DNA of 13,154 bases from positions 1 to 13,154 of the forward strand of contig QAML01000053.1 in NCBI GenBank assembly GCA_003150315.1. The letters are read 5' to 3'. A program made the translations under genes and the position numbers. Positions 6,533 through 13,080 of the stretch are shown in pieces (position 1 is the first letter of the stretch; each line of letters starts with the position of its first letter). The stretch is from Prevotellaceae bacterium (lineage in GTDB: Bacteria > Bacteroidota > Bacteroidia > Bacteroidales > Bacteroidaceae). Under the pieces are notes generated by a model. The model worked only from the letters and a program-made list of their open reading frames with translations, was not told where the DNA came from and ran no database searches.

Positions 6533-8527
6533 CTATATGTTTATTAATAAAGTGATCTTATAATTTCTTCCCGGCATGGGGTAACACCTCACTACATCGT
6601 AGTGTCGGTTCAAAACATTATTGACAGCCAGCGAAAGTTTTGCCTCGAAGCCCCCGAACAAAAGGTCGCGGTTCACGGCAAAGTCATTTATGTAGTAACT
6701 GCGAATGAAATTCGCGGGAACATTTGCACTTGAATCGTAACGCTTTCCCGTGTACAGGAAACTATAATCCGCGCTCCACCGCTTCCAAGCCACATTCACC
6801 ACCGCCGAAGCCGAATGTTTCGGAATGTAAGCAATCTGTCCCTTGTAATAAGGACTGTGGCGGTCGGAACAATCCATTGAGCGTTGATAAGAATAGTTGG
6901 CTTTCGCCGCAATTTCCACTTCTCCCGCCCTGAGTGCCGCCTCGCCTTTGACATCAATCCCGTGAACCAAAACTTTCCCGAGATTTATCATCGTCCAACG
7001 GAATTGGTTGGTGGTGGGAACGGCTATGATTTTGTTGGTAATGCGATTTATGTATCCGTCAACTTTTATCTCGAGGTTTCTAACCGTTTTGCGGTCTCTC
7101 ACAATGCTCCACGAAATTCCCAAGTCCGCCTGCAAGGCGTTTTCGGGCTTCAAATTGGAATTTCCGATAAAGGTGTAATACAAATCGTTAAGCGTTGGCA
7201 CACGATAGGAACGCTTGCAAAAAGCACGCAAAGCCACTCCCTGCAAAAAATGCGGGTACCACGCCGCAAAAACTGCGGGAGTGAAGCCAGTATGTTCCGA
7301 ATCTTTTCCGCCGCGATGGTTTCGTGCGCGATTATATATGTATGTAGTCAATGCGTTTCCCTGTATTTCGAAATCACCCAACCTTCCGTTTACGGCGGCA
7401 GAGACATATATGCTGTTTCGCAAAGGCTTGGCAAATTCCTTCAAATCGGCATCGAGAGCATCGAGAGCGTAATCGGCGGAAAACGATGCCTGCAGTTTTT
7501 CGGAGAAATCATATTTGTTTGCCACCGAAAGGTACACGCCGTTCTGATGATAGTGATTGTTCACGAACATAGTGCCTTGGTCGCGGCGCGAGTCATGAAA
7601 GTAATGGAGGTAGTCGTATGAAAACTTCGTGTTGACCTGCAACGAATAATTTCCGAACCTTTTGGTCATCGCGCCTTGCGCAAATGCGTTGAAATCTCTC
7701 TGACGGTCAATGTTCGAGAGGCGGTTTCTTACCACAGCTCCCGGCAATCCGCGCCGCGAGGAATAGACATATCCCCTTGCACGCCAGTTACCGTTGTTCA
7801 TAAGTCCGTAAAGCGAAGCCTCGCCTCTCATCACGGTTATGTCGCCATTGCGTCTTGTGGCTGTGGTGTCGTATCCGCCGTCAAGGTGATAGCGGTATTT
7901 ATATCTGCCGTCGGACGTGAGCCACGCGGCATTGATTTGCAGAGCCGTTTTGTCCGACAGTTTTTGCTCCCAAAGCAGTTCGGGCGAAAAAGTTCCGAAT
8001 GACCCGCCCTCCAGAACGGCTCGCAGGTTATAAGATTTGTCTTGAAATTCGGGGCGGCGCGGCACTATGTCCACATCGGATGCCGAAGCGAAATTGCGGG
8101 CAGGCTTGAAAATACTGCCGTTTCCGCCATTACTGAGGGTTATTCCGCCTATGTTTGCGAGCGAAAACTTTCCGAGATCCACAATACCGTTTTGCGCGTT
8201 CACCATCTGCACTCCGTCATAGCTCACAGAGGTATGTTCCGTTCCCATGCTGCGTACATCTATGGTTTTCAGCCCGCCTATTCCGCCGTAGTCCTTGAGC
8301 TGCACGCCCGAGAAGTATCGCATGGCATCGGCTACGCTGTATGAATTCATGCGTCTCAGGTTTTCGCCGGAGAGAGTCTGCTGCGAAGTCATGGCGTATG
8401 CCTTGCGATGCACGCTCACCACCGCTTCGGACAGAGCGGGAGCGGTAATGGTGTCGCGCAATGCGGGTTGCTCCTGCGCATATACGCCGGAAAACCAAAA
8501 CAACAATATATATATGTATTTCTTCAT
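6533..8527 (-). CDS. btuB: TonB-dependent vitamin B12 receptor BtuB
   Basis: The protein is a 664-residue outer-membrane receptor. Its signal peptide is about 1-17 (MKKYIYILL...VYA|Q), a TonB-box-like LSEAVVSV lies at 32-39, and the plug follows (DAMRYFSGVQLKDYGGIGGLKTIDVRSMG, then VSYDGVQM). A long 22-strand-type barrel ends in LAVNNVLNRHYDVV and a final strand KITLLINI. No N-terminal carboxypeptidase-regulatory domain is present, which fits BtuB-type rather than SusC-type receptors. Cobalamin as substrate is inferred from the B12 riboswitch in the leader and the btuG neighbour. I chose the ATG at 8527: it gives a proper signal peptide and has AAGGAA just upstream, while the open frame extending to 8635 would start inside the regulatory leader. 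It ends in TAG. Confidence 0.88.
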   Translation of the reverse strand: MKKYIYILLFWFSGVYAQEQPALRDTITAPALSEAVVSVHRKAYAMTSQQTLSGENLRRMNSYSVADAMRYFSGVQLKDYGGIGGLKTIDVRSMGTEHTSVSYDGVQMVNAQNGIVDLGKFSLANIGGITLSNGGNGSIFKPARNFASASDVDIVPRRPEFQDKSYNLRAVLEGGSFGTFSPELLWEQKLSDKTALQINAAWLTSDGRYKYRYHLDGGYDTTATRRNGDITVMRGEASLYGLMNNGNWRARGYVYSSRRGLPGAVVRNRLSNIDRQRDFNAFAQGAMTKRFGNYSLQVNTKFSYDYLHYFHDSRRDQGTMFVNNHYHQNGVYLSVANKYDFSEKLQASFSADYALDALDADLKEFAKPLRNSIYVSAAVNGRLGDFEIQGNALTTYIYNRARNHRGGKDSEHTGFTPAVFAAWYPHFLQGVALRAFCKRSYRVPTLNDLYYTFIGNSNLKPENALQADLGISWSIVRDRKTVRNLEIKVDGYINRITNKIIAVPTTNQFRWTMINLGKVLVHGIDVKGEAALRAGEVEIAAKANYSYQRSMDCSDRHSPYYKGQIAYIPKHSASAVVNVAWKRWSADYSFLYTGKRYDSSANVPANFIRSYYINDFAVNRDLLFGGFEAKLSLAVNNVLNRHYDVVRCYPMPGRNYKITLLINI

Positions 8528-8570
8528 CTGTTTCCTTCTGCTATAAAGGTTGGCTCCGAAAGGAAACAGA
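8527..8570 (-). promoter_or_regulatory. Helix sequestering the btuB ribosome binding site (riboswitch expression platform)
   Basis: In the mRNA, UCUGUUUCCUU (8570 to 8560) pairs perfectly over 11 bp with AAGGAAACAGA (8537 to 8527). The 3' strand holds the only good Shine-Dalgarno of btuB (AAGGAA) and the first base of the AUG. A closed helix would block initiation, so this is the likely translational switch of the upstream cobalamin riboswitch. The 22-base loop is free to pair elsewhere in the alternative state. Confidence 0.75.
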
Positions 8571-8587
8571 ACACATACGACAACACT

Positions 8588-8613
8588 GGCGGCACAGTTC
8601 CCCACACACCGCC
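8588..8613 (-). other. Linker hairpin in the btuB leader
   Basis: In the transcript GGCGG (8613 to 8609) pairs with CCGCC (8592 to 8588), and the stem can be lengthened by several G-U pairs. It lies between aptamer and the RBS helix and has no T-run. It may be part of the switching region; its role is not evident. Confidence 0.4.
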
Positions 8614-8654
8614 TTGGGAAGAACGCCCGGGGCATGCTTCCGCCATGTTGTCCG

Positions 8655-8885
8655 CTCCCGTCCTCGCAGGTACCGAACAGTTATGGGCTGCGGCAGGTCT
8701 TCCGGCTCGTCATGTTTCACACCTTCTCACAGCCAACGGCTGCAATGGCTTTCATACCCGCAGGTACGGCGAAACATTGTCCTCAAGGGACATGGCGAAA
8801 GCGCACACGGCACTTTCCGAGAGACACACGGCAACGGGATTGTGCGGGATTCCCACCCGCTTCCCTTTTAATTGCATGAACACGC
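8655..8885 (-). ncRNA. Cobalamin riboswitch (B12 element) of btuB-btuG
   Basis: The reverse strand carries the conserved landmarks of the cobalamin aptamer in order. First AAAAGGGAA (8869 to 8861). Then a GCGGG/CCCGC hairpin (8856-8860 with 8844-8848) in the place of the usual GGTG..AATCC arm, followed by AATCCCGTTGCC (8841 to 8830). A variable central region follows. Finally the B12 box GAGCCGGAAGACCTGCCGC (8708 to 8690), nearly identical to the consensus AGCCAGGAGACCTGCC, then CCATAACTG. Cobalamin or adenosylcobalamin binding should repress the downstream genes. The exact P1 and kissing-loop boundaries are my estimate. The start of btuB lies about 130 bases downstream, with an RBS-sequestering helix in between, so control is probably translational. 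Confidence 0.93.
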
Positions 8886-8898
8886 CCTTTCGGGGGCG
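8883..8898 (-). other. GC-rich 5' leader hairpin before the riboswitch
   Basis: CGCCC (8883-8887) pairs with GGGCG (8894-8898) around a six-base loop, just upstream of the aptamer in the transcript. No T-run follows, so it is not a terminator; it may cap or protect the 5' end. Confidence 0.4.
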
Positions 8899-8919
8899 GA
8901 ATGCAAACCGCAGTCGGTG

Positions 8920-8927
8920 CAAAGTTA
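8920..8927 (-). promoter_or_regulatory. -7 box of the riboswitch-btuB-btuG transcript
   Basis: The reverse strand reads TAACTTTG, an exact TAnnTTTG match, placed so that transcription begins shortly before the leader hairpin and the whole aptamer. The -33 region has only a TTTT stretch around 8944-8947. Confidence 0.55.
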
Positions 8928-9002
8928 CGGATATTTGGCTTAAGAAAAGGCTTTGCCACGAAAATTCTGTGCGCCGGCAAAACGACGCATGAGCCTGCCC
9001 CG

Positions 9003-9437
9003 CTAAATCTTCTTTATATAAACGTTGGTTTCCTTGGTTTCGAAACCCACGGAACGATAGAGCGCGTTGGCGGCAATGCGCGAAGGGCGCGACGTGAGCA
9101 TAACTGTGAGTCTTCCGAGCTTCCGTGCACGCTCGAGAATGTGCATGACAAGAAATTTTCCGAACGAACGCCCGCGAAAACGGGAATCAACAACCACATC
9201 TTCTATCCACGCTTTTCTGCCAATGGGCGAAACATAGACGCACAGGCTTGCCATTCCCACAATCTCCCCGCCGCAAGAAAGCAAAAACAAACAGCTTGCC
9301 TCCGAACCTGCGATAGTTTCGAGATTGCTCCGTGTGAACACGGGGCTTTCTCCGTCAAGCTGCCTCAAAAGGCGGTTTACCGCCGCAACATACTCGTCGC
9401 GGCATTCGCGCACTTCGAAAATTTCCACATTATCCAT
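9003..9437 (-). CDS. GNAT-family N-acetyltransferase
   Basis: This 144-residue protein is a single GNAT domain. The core strand and acetyl-CoA loop read AWIEDVVVDSRFRGRSFGKFL (beta 4 and motif A at about 76-95), with R86-x-x-G89-x-S91 in place of the usual R-x-x-G-x-G/A. The NALYRSVGFE-like end is the typical motif B. GNAT enzymes of this kind acetylate small amines or protein termini; the substrate cannot be read from the sequence. I chose the ATG at 9437 and not the one at 9482, because a TAnnTTTG box at 9461-9468 would put the transcript start downstream of 9482, and because homologous GNAT proteins begin close to the EIFEVREC strand. It lies on the same strand as the B12 locus but upstream of that promoter, so it is a separate unit. 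Confidence 0.85.
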   Translation of the reverse strand: MDNVEIFEVRECRDEYVAAVNRLLRQLDGESPVFTRSNLETIAGSEASCLFLLSCGGEIVGMASLCVYVSPIGRKAWIEDVVVDSRFRGRSFGKFLVMHILERARKLGRLTVMLTSRPSRIAANALYRSVGFETKETNVYIKKI

Positions 9438-9460
9438 GTCATACCTATTACAAAACGCTG

Positions 9461-9468
9461 CAAATCTA
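9461..9468 (-). promoter_or_regulatory. -7 box of the GNAT gene
   Basis: The reverse strand reads TAGATTTG, matching TAnnTTTG, 23 bp before the ATG at 9437. It argues against the upstream start at 9482. No convincing -33 element is seen. Confidence 0.45.
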
Positions 9469-9662
9469 CCACAAATCGGCAACAGCAGCGCGCACCGCGA
9501 CTTAATCGGAAAAAGTTAAGGTTTTTTCGCCGAACTCCATTAATATATTTCGGGAATATCGCAAAAACCGGGAAAAACACATACGTTGCAAACCATGCGA
9601 AAAGCCCAAAAATCACATTCGCTAAGTTCTTGAATATCAACGTTCCCATTTTCGCGAAAAAT

Positions 9663-9736
9663 ACAAGCCATATATTTTAAAATACAAGGCACATATTTTG
9701 AAACAAATGCCTTGTGTTTTGAAACAAGTGCCTTAT
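9663..9736. repeat. 21-bp repeat array B, two units diverging on each side of an 18-bp centre
   Basis: Minus-strand cores lie at 9663-9669 (GGCTTGT) and 9684-9690 (GCCTTGT); plus-strand cores lie at 9709-9715 (GCCTTGT) and 9730-9736 (GCCTTAT). The steps are 21 bp in each arm and the central gap is exactly 18 bp (9691-9708), the same layout as array A. Here the centre acatattttgaaacaaat is an imperfect palindrome and single bases have drifted, but no spacing has changed. The array lies between the divergent GNAT and nitroreductase genes, outside both promoters. Confidence 0.9.
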
Positions 9737-9809
9737 ATTTTTTTTGCTTCAAAATGTGTGCAGAAAAATTTACTGCTGCTTAAAAAAAACAAAAGCCATG
9801 CGCCGGAAC

Positions 9810-9840
9810 TTGCGGATTGCGCAAATTAATAGTAATTTTA
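9810..9840 (+). promoter_or_regulatory. Promoter of the nitroreductase-family gene
   Basis: TTG (9810-9812), 20 bp, then TAATTTTA (9833-9840), which matches TAnnTTTG at all but the last base. It lies 25 bp before the ATG at 9866. Confidence 0.55.
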
Positions 9841-9865
9841 CCGCGACATATAAAACAGGAAAACA

Positions 9866-10504
9866 ATGAACATTTCACTTTTACGCAATTTTGCCGTGGC
9901 AGTTTCAATGGCAGCCGCCTCGGTTTGCTCGGCACAAAACGACATAAAACTTCCGCAACCCGACAAGACGTTGAAAACCACGCTTATCGACGCACTTCAG
10001 AACCGACACTCGGTGCGCGATTTCACAGAAAAAGATTTCAGCAACCAAGACCTCGCCACACTTCTTTGGGCTGCAAACGGCATTAACCGCGAAGACGGCA
10101 AGCGCACGGCACCGTCGGCTCTCAACAAGCAAGACGTGGAGATTTTTGTCATTCGCAAAGACGGTGCATACTATTGGAATGCGCAAACCAACACACTCGA
10201 ACTGCGCAGCAACCAAGACCTGCGTTCCGCCGTGGCTCGCGGACAGGAATTCGTGGCAAAAGCCCCGCTGTCATTGGTATTGGTGAGCAACGGAGCCAAA
10301 TTCGGCAACATGCCCAACAAGTTCGGACTTGCCGATGCGGGCTATGTGAGCCAGAACATCTGTCTAATCTGTTCGGCTGCGGGATGGGCTTGCTGCCCGA
10401 GGGCAACAATGGACAACGAAACCCTTGCGGAGCAACTGAAACTCACTCCCAAACAAGTGCCAATGCTCAACAACACCGTGGGATATAGTAAAAGCGCGAA
10501 ATAA
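9866..10504 (+). CDS. Nitroreductase-family (SagB/ThcOx-like) protein with signal peptide
   Basis: The protein has 212 residues. The first 23 form a signal peptide (MNISLLRNFAVAVSMAAASVCSA|Q). The mature part is a single nitroreductase fold: RHSVRDF (47-53) is the FMN-phosphate-binding start, followed by LLWAANGINREDGKRTAPSALN (about 67-88), the typical second flavin-contact segment, and GLADAGYVSQNICL before the C-terminal helices. The family binds FMN and reduces nitro groups, quinones or other acceptors with NAD(P)H, or dehydrogenates peptide heterocycles. Export is unusual, since NAD(P)H is not available in the periplasm, so the electron donor is unclear. It may be lipid-free and periplasmic, since AASVC is a poor lipobox. 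It is monocistronic, with its own promoter and a terminator that overlaps its stop codon. Confidence 0.87.
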   Translation: MNISLLRNFAVAVSMAAASVCSAQNDIKLPQPDKTLKTTLIDALQNRHSVRDFTEKDFSNQDLATLLWAANGINREDGKRTAPSALNKQDVEIFVIRKDGAYYWNAQTNTLELRSNQDLRSAVARGQEFVAKAPLSLVLVSNGAKFGNMPNKFGLADAGYVSQNICLICSAAGWACCPRATMDNETLAEQLKLTPKQVPMLNNTVGYSKSAK

Positions 10505-10517
10505 TTCGCGCTTTTTT
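10490..10517. terminator. Bidirectional terminator shared by nitroreductase and DUF2461 genes
   Basis: AAAAGCGCGAA (10490-10500) pairs perfectly with 10505-10515 around the loop ATAA, with six T on the plus strand. The plus gene's TAA (10502-10504) lies in the loop, and the stop codon of the minus-strand gene (10516-10518) lies in the T-run. The reverse strand ends in only four T. Confidence 0.88.
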
Positions 10518-11202
10518 ATTCGTAATCATCAACTGTATAATTCACAAAATCGAGCAGCGGTTTCATTTCCCTGAAAATTTCCACAACTTTCTCCTCCCAG
10601 CCCTTCGAAAGCAGAAGATCGTCATCAACAGGTGTGGAAACAGAGTAATCCTTAGGCTGCAGGTAACTTAAATATTGAAAATCTTTCGGAAAACCTTTGG
10701 GAGCGGTTTTCAAACGCTCCTCGCCGATAACCGGGAAAAGGCTTTTGAATTCGTTTTTTTCAACTATGTTTCTGAATTCGTCCAAATTGTCAACAATACT
10801 TTCCCTTATGGCTTTCAGCGTCTTGTTATCCAGACAGTAGCATCCGCCTGCAGCGAAGCAATTTCCGGGTTGGAAATGTATGTAATAGCCTCCGTGCATT
10901 GACTTCTTGCCGTGCGAATTGATATAAGCCCCCATGTGCAATTTGTAAGGACGCTTGTCGTTGCTGAAACGCACGTCTCTGTAAATGCGGTAAGTGCAAT
11001 CGTGCGGAGAAAGCCGCCCCACCTCCGGCTCAAACTCCGAAATCCTTGCGATAAGTCCTTCCACAATTTCATTAAAAGCCTCTGTCGCGGTATCATACAG
11101 ACTGCGGTGGGACTTAAACCAATCACGGTCGTTATGCTCTGCTATCTGCGCAAGAAAATCAAAAACCTTTTCGCTGCGGGAATCAACTGTTTTCTTTGAC
11201 AT
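10516..11202 (-). CDS. DUF2461 (TIGR02453) family protein
   Basis: The 228-residue protein carries the family hallmark CTYRIYRDVRFSNDKRPYK in its first half, preceded by FDFLAQIAEHNDRDWFKSHR near the N-terminus, and later GGYYIHFQPGN. It has no signal peptide and is presumably cytoplasmic. The family is widespread and its biochemical function is not established, so none is assigned. I chose the ATG at 11202. The open frame continues to 11436, but that extension covers the minus-strand -7 box at 11256-11263 and the rubrerythrin promoter, and its sequence is not protein-like. It is single, convergent with the nitroreductase gene and divergent from rubrerythrin. Confidence 0.88.
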   Translation of the reverse strand: MSKKTVDSRSEKVFDFLAQIAEHNDRDWFKSHRSLYDTATEAFNEIVEGLIARISEFEPEVGRLSPHDCTYRIYRDVRFSNDKRPYKLHMGAYINSHGKKSMHGGYYIHFQPGNCFAAGGCYCLDNKTLKAIRESIVDNLDEFRNIVEKNEFKSLFPVIGEERLKTAPKGFPKDFQYLSYLQPKDYSVSTPVDDDLLLSKGWEEKVVEIFREMKPLLDFVNYTVDDYE

Positions 11203-11255
11203 ATCGTTCTTTAGTATAAAAAGTAGGATGTTTTCAAGACCATATAAGCCTTTTG

Positions 11256-11263
11256 CAAAATTA
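11256..11263 (-). promoter_or_regulatory. -7 box of the DUF2461 gene
   Basis: The reverse strand reads TAATTTTG, matching TAnnTTTG, 53 bp before the ATG at 11202. No clear -33 element. Confidence 0.45.
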
Positions 11264-11311
11264 ATAAAAAGGCGGCACTTCAGACAGCCCTTAAATTTTT
11301 TACGAAAACAT

Positions 11312-11342
11312 TTTGTCAATTCAAAAAGTCGCCGTACCTTTG
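11312..11342 (+). promoter_or_regulatory. Promoter of rubrerythrin, full Bacteroidetes consensus
   Basis: TTTG (11312-11315), 19 bp, then TACCTTTG (11335-11342). Both elements and the spacing fit the Bacteroidetes sigma consensus, the best match in the window. The leader to the ATG at 11414 is about 65 bases and contains CCCC/GGGG complementarity (about 11350-11367). Confidence 0.8.
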
Positions 11343-11413
11343 CGCCTTCCCCCAATAAGAAACGGGGCGGAGACAAATAAACTTTTACATAACAATATAA
11401 AAAGAACAGAGTC

Positions 11414-11968
11414 ATGAAGAAGAAATTTATTTGCACCGTATGCGGTTATGTTTATGAAGGTACCGAAGCTCCGAAAGAATGCCCGATTTGCCACGCTCCG
11501 GCTTCCAAGTTTCAAGAAGTAGACGAAAACGAAGAATTGAAATTCGAAACCGAACACGTAATAGGCGTAGCAAAAGGTTGCGATGATGAAATGATAAAAG
11601 ATTTGAACGCTCACTGGCAAGGCGAATGCGGAGAAGTGGGAATGTATCTGGCTATGAGCCGTCAGGCAGACCGTGAAGGTTATCCCGAAATAGCAGAAGC
11701 GTTCAAACGTTACGCTTTTGAAGAGGCAGAACACGCTGCTAAATTCGCAGAACTCCTCGGCGACGTGGTTTGGGACACCAAAACAAATCTCGAAAAACGC
11801 GCTGCCGCAGAATCAGGTGCCTGCTCCGACAAATTCCGTATAGCTAAACGCGCAAAAGAACTGAATCTCGACGCAATACACGACACCGTGCACGAAATGG
11901 CAAAGGACGAAGCACGCCACGGACGCGGTTTCAAAGGTTTGCTCGACCGTTATTTCGGCAATAAATAA
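11414..11968 (+). CDS. rbr: Rubrerythrin with N-terminal rubredoxin domain (reverse rubrerythrin)
   Basis: Rubrerythrins are cytoplasmic NADH-linked peroxidases that remove hydrogen peroxide in anaerobes. In this 184-residue protein a rubredoxin domain comes first: [10 protein letters not shown] with cysteines 7 and 10, then CPIC with 23 and 26, the short-loop type. The ferritin-like diiron domain follows, with ECGE (71-74), EEAEH (103-107), a further glutamate near 133, and DEARH (165-169) as metal ligands. The domain order is reversed relative to classical rubrerythrin, as in the reverse rubrerythrins of clostridia. The strong promoter fits an abundant stress protein. The gene is monocistronic and ends in a strong bidirectional terminator. 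The fold is certain. Confidence 0.95.
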   Translation: MKKKFICTVCGYVYEGTEAPKECPICHAPASKFQEVDENEELKFETEHVIGVAKGCDDEMIKDLNAHWQGECGEVGMYLAMSRQADREGYPEIAEAFKRYAFEEAEHAAKFAELLGDVVWDTKTNLEKRAAAESGACSDKFRIAKRAKELNLDAIHDTVHEMAKDEARHGRGFKGLLDRYFGNK

Positions 11969-11984
11969 GCACTGTTTACGAAAC

Positions 11985-12030
11985 AGACACTAAAAAAACG
12001 CACCGTTAAACGGTGCGTTTTTTAGTGTCT
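11985..12030. terminator. Bidirectional terminator between rubrerythrin and the broken GNAT gene
   Basis: CGCACCG (11999-12005) pairs with CGGTGCG (12011-12017) around TTAAA; the stem is flanked by seven A (11992-11998) and six T (12018-12023), so it works on both strands. Pairing continues outward, with AGACACT (11985-11991) against AGTGTCT (12024-12030). A small extra hairpin CTGTTT/AAACAG (11972-11986) lies just upstream. Confidence 0.9.
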
Positions 12031-12056
12031 ATGCTCTCCTGGAAAATATTCTGGTT

Positions 12057-12755
12057 TCACTTTATCCAAAGGTGGTAAACATTAGTAACAGATTCGATAT
12101 GAAACCCGTTTTTCTCGTAATAATGACAGGCAACACGGTTACGCTTCTGTGTGGCAACGCTTATTTTAACGCCCAAAGCCATGCGCGACAAAAAAGACTG
12201 CATCAGCTTTGAACCGATACCCTTTCCCGCCGCCTCGGGACTTACTGCCACAATGCCTATTTCCGCTTCATTTTCGTTTATCTTGTAAGTAAGCACTCCC
12301 AAAACGTGTCCGCCCTCGCTATAAACAAGAACATCCGTTGCAATCTCGCCATTCAGCGAACGTACAATCCATAATCTGTACAACGTATCGAATACGGACT
12401 TCGGGAAGTTCTCATCCAAACGATAGCGTGAGTATTTTCCGCTTTCGTAAGACAGTTGGAGCAGCTACTCCGTCAGCGGACTGTTAAGCGCGGAAGCCAC
12501 ACGCTCATCGTCAACAGGCGTTTCGCGTCCGCTGTTCACCTGAACGTAAACAACTTTCTCATCTGCCAGAATAACATTCTCCGACAAGCAATCGCAAGGC
12601 AGGTTAACGCCTTTCAGATAAAGCAAATCATAATGCTCTTCCCGGGCATGAGCCATTTCGCGCAGGAGAAAAGATTTGTTCAAACCGCCCTCTGCAATCA
12701 GATTTCCCACCTTAATATAAAAATTATCCGTATCCCATCGTGCCGGTACTATCAT
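12057..12755 (-). pseudogene. WecD-like GNAT acetyltransferase interrupted by an in-frame amber codon
   Basis: One continuous reading frame of 233 codons runs from ATG 12755 to TGA 12057-12059, broken only by TAG at 12465-12467 (codon 97). The N-terminal half opens with ARWDTDNFYIKVGNLI, the WDSxFFG-like start of dTDP-fucosamine acetyltransferase (WecD/RffC)-type proteins. After the TAG the frame goes straight on with LLQLSYESGKYSRYRLDENF and then a complete GNAT domain (IGIVAVSPEAAGKGIGSKL is the acetyl-CoA loop; RVACHYYEKNGF is motif B). No base is missing or added, so this is a point nonsense change, a sequencing error, or readthrough. The C-terminal half has no good internal start: its first in-frame candidate is a TTG that encodes the Leu of RLDENF. 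Sugar-amine specificity is inferred from family resemblance only; no sugar nucleotide genes are nearby. Confidence 0.8.
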
Positions 12756-12918
12756 ATCTGTTTCTTTTTCAAATTCATGGATTTCACAAAACCTTAAAGG
12801 CTGCAAGGAAACCCGCACCGCACATCGGAACACTGTTCGCGCCGGAGCATTCCCGCATTTCATCTCGGCAGTAAGCACAAACACCCGTGCCACAACCGCC
12901 GTAAAAACCTTTCAAAGG

Positions 12919-12926
12919 CAAAGTTA
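12919..12926 (-). promoter_or_regulatory. -7 box upstream of the interrupted GNAT gene
   Basis: The reverse strand reads TAACTTTG (consensus TAnnTTTG), with TTG at 12945-12947, 18 bp upstream. It would give a leader of roughly 155 bases before ATG 12755. I see no riboswitch in that leader. Confidence 0.45.
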
Positions 12927-13080
12927 CAAGATTCCAAGCCTCTCATCAACTTTTTAACGCCGGTAGTTTGGAAACACGTCTGAAAGAGAAAAGATAAACC
13001 ATCTGATTTTTCGTATAAAACGTATCCTTGTTGGCATATATATGCACTTGAAGAAAAAGATTTACCTTGTAGGAAAAAAC

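Noticed and set aside
8528..8635. N-terminal extension of BtuB to 8635
   Set aside because: It lies inside the riboswitch leader, lacks a ribosome binding site, and would bury the signal peptide that starts at 8527.
8408..8992. Plus-strand open frames over the btuB leader
   Set aside because: They are antisense to the cobalamin riboswitch and btuB 5' end; structured RNA explains the sequence better.
9438..9482. Upstream start of the GNAT protein at 9482
   Set aside because: A -7 box at 9461-9468 would start transcription downstream of it, and the extra 15 residues do not fit the GNAT fold start.
9663..9736. CRISPR array
   Set aside because: Cores are only about 7 bp, inverted around a centre, and the intervening 14 bp are related AT-rich tails rather than unique spacers.
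11203..11436. 78-residue N-terminal extension of the DUF2461 protein
   Set aside because: It crosses its own -7 box and the divergent rubrerythrin promoter and start; the family domain begins right after ATG 11202.
12465..12467. TAG recoded as a sense codon (alternative code or pyrrolysine)
   Set aside because: Two other genes in the window end naturally in TAG at sensible C-termini, and no readthrough element or recoding machinery is visible.
12756..12893. N-terminal extension of the interrupted GNAT gene to 12893
   Set aside because: The extra 46 residues are not protein-like, and the family start WDTDNFYIK begins just after ATG 12755.
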